Positions 4,407-6,635 of a stretch of 6,635 nucleotides of DNA are shown here, one piece after another. How positions within the stretch are numbered: position 1 is the first letter of the stretch; each line of letters opens with the position of its first letter. The notes beneath the pieces were generated by a model. That model was not told the origin of the DNA, searched no databases, and worked only from the letters and a program-made list of their open reading frames with translations. The translations under genes were made by a program, and so were the position numbers. This stretch comes from Bacteroidia bacterium (GTDB lineage: Bacteria; Bacteroidota; Bacteroidia; Bacteroidales; Azobacteroidaceae): NCBI GenBank assembly GCA_025999115.1, contig BNWW01000093.1, positions 1 to 6,635 on the forward strand, given 5' to 3'.

Positions 4407-6635
4407 ATGAAGAAAAGTATTCAGTTAGTGTTTTTCCTGATGTTTTCAGGACTATTGGGTGTAAATGCGCAAGTGCGCATCGGGAGTGATGCAACGCCGA
4501 ATGCATCGGCAATTTTGGATTTGAACGCAACGGATGCCAAAAATGATAATACTTTCGGTTTGGCATTACCCCGGGTATCATTGTCGGCATTGACGGCAAA
4601 AATTCACGGAACGGATATTCCTCCCGAAGGAATGTTGGTCTACAATACCAATACCGCCACCGGTGTCGGTTTGTATTATTGGAAAACCAATACATGGATA
4701 AAAGTAAACGAAGGCAATAGTCTGGGAAATGGTACTGCTGCCAACCAAGTTTTAAAATGGAATGGCTCGGCTTGGGTTGCTTCTGTTGTTGACTCCACAA
4801 CCATTGCAGCCGGCGCTTTATCGGGAACGGATTTGGCAAATGGAGCCATTACGACTACACAAATCCGAGATTTGAATGTTACAACAGCGAAATTGGCAAA
4901 CAATGCCGTTGATTCTACCAAAATCCAAGATGCTTCGATTTCGTTTGCAGATTTGAGAAAAGGTACGGCTACCGGACAAATGCTTCAATGGAACGGTACG
5001 GCTTGGAATTTGGTAGCCAACCCGGCTGCAAACAATTGGTCGATGGCGGGCAATTCGGTAGCTGACGGCGATTTTATCGGTACTACCAATAATAAACCTT
5101 TGATATTGAAGGTCAATAACGATACCGCGGGAATCGTTACGACAAGCACTGCTAACCGGACGGCCTTGGGTTATCAAGCGCTAAAGAAAGCAACCGGAGC
5201 AAATAATACGGCCGTCGGGATACGCGCTCTTGGCGAAAATACATCGGGCGCCGCTAATACGGCTATCGGACGAGACGCACTTGCTAAAAATACAACTGCT
5301 GCTCGTAATACGGCTGTTGGGTCGCAGTCTCTTCAAAATGCTTCAACCGGAGGCGACAATACGGCTGTTGGATATAATGCTTTACTTAACGATACAACAG
5401 GAGCATTTAACACCGCAATTGGAGCGTATGCTTTAAATGCCAATACAACGGCATCGGGTAATACTGCCATCGGATATCGTGCTTTACCCGCAAATATTAG
5501 CGGACAATATAACACTGCTCTTGGAGACAGTGCAGGAGCTAAAACGACCGGTTCTCGCAATATACTTATCGGACATTTGGCAGGCGTGAACATTACGACA
5601 GGATCTAATAATATAGTTATCGGGGATAACGCTCTCACTTCTTCCGTTTCGGCAAGTAATCAACTGAACATAGGAAACTGGATTTACGGAGATAACGGAC
5701 GTATCCGTCTTGGAAAAACGGCTCCCCACACAGCAGCGGTATTGGATTTAAATGCAAATGATACGTCTACTCCTATAGAGAATATTGGTGGTTTATCACT
5801 CCCCCGGATCAGTCTGGATACTATTAATTCAAAATTAAACGGAATTTCACCGATGGGTGGAACGGTGGTCTATAACACAAATGCTTCCATGAAAGGCGGA
5901 CAAGGTAACGGACTATATATATGGTCAAACGGCAGATGGAAATCGTTTTTGAATCCGGTATTGGCAACCTCGATCGCTTTTGAAGATGGACAGTCCGTGA
6001 CACTTCCCCTAAATGTAAAATACACTTTGAGTGTGAATTTTGCTCCGGAAGATGTTTCGATTACCAAACTGTCATTCTCAAGCATTGACCCCACAGTAGC
6101 TTCCGTTAATTCACTCGGAAGAGTTTCTACCAAAGCAGTTGGTACAACCACCATCACAGCAGTAACAACTGACGGTTCAAATAAAAGCAAATCCATATCC
6201 GTACTTGTAGAAGATATGAGTACTTTGGTTGATTCCGTAGGCAACCATACTTATTCCGTTCGTGCTTATCCCGATAATCTCGGTACTTGGATGTTAACTA
6301 ATAGTCAAGAAGGAACTCCAACAGTTAAATACGGTACCCAATATTATTATAATTATACCGATAGACACACCGCTTGTCCTGCTCCCTACCGGGTTCCTTC
6401 GACAGATGAAATGAGCGCATTGATAGCATATATGAACACAATCCCGAAAGAGTTTAACTCTTTTAATAAAAGTATGCTTGCAGAAATGAACCTCGCCGGA
6501 TATATAAAGGCTGATGAAAATTACCCTCGCTGGCTTGGTACAAGAGGGTTTTGGTGGACTTCTTCCGGTACAACTTCCAGAAGATATGGCACAGTGAACA
6601 CTAATGATGTTTATTATGTATCAATATCGCACAAT
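4407..6635 (+). CDS. Large exported mosaic protein with YadA-head-like repeats, Big_2 and FISUMP domains; 3' end outside window
   Basis: The frame stays open for 743 codons and leaves the window without a stop. An in-frame TAG at 4401-4403 makes ATG 4407 the earliest possible start. The leader is AT-rich with no Shine-Dalgarno. Residues 1-21 form a signal peptide with likely cleavage GVNA|Q and no lipobox Cys, so the protein should be exported but is not a lipoprotein. Order of parts: LDLN/LPR/VYNT module (23-100), QVLKWNGSAW (114-123), six ten-residue repeats (128-187), QMLQWNGTAW (191-200), 17-residue NTAVG repeats (251-406) ending in QLNIGNWIYG, second LDLN module (432-514), Big_2 Ig-like fold with SSIDPTVASVNSLGRVSTKAVGTTTITA (about 517-602), and FISUMP (about 608 onward: NHTYSVRAY, TWMLTN, CPAPYRVPSTDEM, GFWWTSS). 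The function is unknown; a surface fibre or adhesin is inferred from the repeats. Any C-terminal sorting or anchoring signal lies beyond the edge. The upstream sigma-54 site suggests conditional expression. Confidence 0.92.
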   Translation, partial: MKKSIQLVFFLMFSGLLGVNAQVRIGSDATPNASAILDLNATDAKNDNTFGLALPRVSLSALTAKIHGTDIPPEGMLVYNTNTATGVGLYYWKTNTWIKVNEGNSLGNGTAANQVLKWNGSAWVASVVDSTTIAAGALSGTDLANGAITTTQIRDLNVTTAKLANNAVDSTKIQDASISFADLRKGTATGQMLQWNGTAWNLVANPAANNWSMAGNSVADGDFIGTTNNKPLILKVNNDTAGIVTTSTANRTALGYQALKKATGANNTAVGIRALGENTSGAANTAIGRDALAKNTTAARNTAVGSQSLQNASTGGDNTAVGYNALLNDTTGAFNTAIGAYALNANTTASGNTAIGYRALPANISGQYNTALGDSAGAKTTGSRNILIGHLAGVNITTGSNNIVIGDNALTSSVSASNQLNIGNWIYGDNGRIRLGKTAPHTAAVLDLNANDTSTPIENIGGLSLPRISLDTINSKLNGISPMGGTVVYNTNASMKGGQGNGLYIWSNGRWKSFLNPVLATSIAFEDGQSVTLPLNVKYTLSVNFAPEDVSITKLSFSSIDPTVASVNSLGRVSTKAVGTTTITAVTTDGSNKSKSISVLVEDMSTLVDSVGNHTYSVRAYPDNLGTWMLTNSQEGTPTVKYGTQYYYNYTDRHTACPAPYRVPSTDEMSALIAYMNTIPKEFNSFNKSMLAEMNLAGYIKADENYPRWLGTRGFWWTSSGTTSRRYGTVNTNDVYYVSISHN
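4473..4706 (+). repeat. LDLN/LPR/VYNT module, copy 1
   Basis: Residues 23-100 of the exported protein carry VRIG, ASAILDLNA, GLALPRVSLSAL, GMLVYNTNT and GLYYWKTNTWIKV in that order. This module is common just after the signal peptide in secreted Bacteroidota proteins, including tail-fibre-like ones. The same series of motifs recurs at 5700-5948 in this protein, so this is one half of an internal duplication. The structural role is not established from sequence. Confidence 0.75.
4788..4967 (+). repeat. Six tandem ten-residue repeats (30-bp period)
   Basis: Residues 128-187 align without gaps as VDSTTIAAGA, LSGTDLANGA, ITTTQIRDLN, VTTAKLANNA, VDSTKIQDAS and ISFADLRKGT. The shared pattern is an aliphatic residue at position 1, mostly S/T/D at 2, mainly T or A at 4, and I/L at 6. 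Such a regular spacing of hydrophobic residues suggests an elongated stalk or solenoid. The block is bracketed by two near-identical motifs, QVLKWNGSAW (4746-4775) and QMLQWNGTAW (4977-5006). The DNA copies have diverged, so the period is visible mainly in the protein. Confidence 0.75.
5157..5690 (+). repeat. YadA-head-like NTAVG repeats, 17-residue (51-bp) period
   Basis: Residues 251-406 hold ten copies of an [NR]-x-x-[VIL]-G motif, at residues 251, 267, 284, 301, 318, 335, 352, 369, 385 and 402. Each is followed by x-x-A-L or x-x-A-G and a T/S/G/N-rich turn. The spacing is 17 residues except for two 16-residue steps, and the block closes with SNQLNIGNWIYG. The pattern is that of the left-handed beta-roll repeats of YadA-type heads and related tail-fibre proteins. 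AATACGGCTGTTGG is identical at 5307-5320 and 5358-5371, exactly one period apart. Most other copies have drifted in synonymous positions, so the array is old rather than freshly expanded. Confidence 0.85.
5700..5948 (+). repeat. LDLN/LPR/VYNT module, copy 2
   Basis: Residues 432-514 repeat the motif order of residues 23-100: IRLG, AAVLDLNA, GGLSLPRISLDT, GTVVYNTNA and GLYIWSNGRWKSF. Similarity is clear at protein level but the DNA has diverged widely. In many relatives the module is seen once near the N-terminus. Here a second copy separates the beta-roll repeats from the Big_2 domain. Confidence 0.75.
5955..6212 (+). other. Big_2 (bacterial Ig-like, group 2) domain-coding segment
   Basis: Residues about 517-602 follow the Big_2 pattern. 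A first strand ATSIAFEDGQSVTLPL is followed by a YTLSVNFAPEDV segment. Next comes the hallmark SFSSIDPTVASVNSLG-RVSTKAVGTTTITAVTTDG, closed by a SISVLVE strand. Such domains act as spacers or binding modules on cell-surface proteins. Here it links the repeat region to the FISUMP domain. Confidence 0.85.
6228..6635 (+). other. FISUMP (Fibrobacter succinogenes major paralogous) domain-coding segment, cut by the window end
   Basis: From about residue 608 the protein shows the FISUMP order: GNHTYSVRAYPDNLGTWMLTN (family pattern: GxxYxTVxIGxQxWMxxNL), then tYYYNYTDR, CPAPYRVPSTDEMSALIAYM, an LAEMNLAGYI segment and GFWWTSS. The usual ending SVRCVK has not been reached by base 6635. The family is common in secreted Bacteroidota and Fibrobacteres proteins and its biochemical role is poorly known. 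Cys657 is the only cysteine in the visible protein. In this family it is expected to be matched by a second Cys in the missing C-terminal motif. Confidence 0.8.

Noticed and set aside
4378..4839. Antisense open frame over the leader and 5' end of the exported-protein gene
   Set aside because: It would overlap the signal peptide and the LDLN module, which are well supported on the + strand. It has no domain signature.
4891..4907. Second sigma-54-like site (TTGGCAAACAATGCC)
   Set aside because: GG and GC are separated by 8 bp rather than 10, and the site is inside coding sequence.
5230..5436. Short + strand open frame of 68 codons
   Set aside because: It is an alternate frame inside the NTAVG repeat block of the long gene.
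5157..5690. Regular 51-bp period as a CRISPR array
   Set aside because: The periodicity is in-frame protein repetition with diverged DNA. There are no identical repeats with unique spacers.

Overview
The window looks like chromosomal DNA from a member of the Bacteroidota, probably the order Bacteroidales. This rests on family resemblance recalled from memory, not on a search. The long single-chain PurL, the sensor kinase with its H-Q-L-G-T-P phosphoacceptor box, and the exported protein with an 'ILDLN...LPR...VYNT' module, Big_2 and FISUMP domains are all typical of that phylum. So are the AT-rich leaders without a Shine-Dalgarno sequence.

Layout, all on the + strand. (1) 1-2991: the C-terminal three quarters of purL (FGAM synthase); the 5' end lies outside the window. 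An 8-bp-arm palindrome of the REP type sits in frame in the linker before its glutaminase domain (2210-2230). (2) 2998-4215: a complete two-TM sensor histidine kinase, starting 6 nt after the purL stop in the same frame, so probably co-transcribed. (3) 4216-4406: a 191-bp intergenic region. It holds a near-perfect sigma-54 (RpoN) -24/-12 promoter at 4230-4246, an imperfect hairpin that begins at the predicted start point, and a terminator-like hairpin plus U-tract at 4311-4339. (4) 4407-6635: the first 743 codons of a large exported mosaic protein that runs off the right edge. It has no stop codon in the window, so a search for closed ORFs would miss it.

The mosaic protein carries, in order: signal peptide, an LDLN/LPR/VYNT module, a WNGSAW motif, six ten-residue repeats, a WNGTAW motif, about ten YadA-head-like repeats of 17 residues, a QLNIGNWIYG cap, a second copy of the LDLN module, a Big_2 Ig-like domain, and a FISUMP domain cut by the window end.

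The most interesting part is the control region. A sigma-54 promoter appears to drive a roughly 150-nt structured leader that contains a possible early terminator, ahead of a surface-protein gene. Two readings fit: conditional attenuation of the surface protein, or a short (about 83-nt) sigma-54-dependent RNA. Purine synthesis and the kinase form a separate upstream unit, and nothing in the sequence proves that the kinase controls the surface gene.
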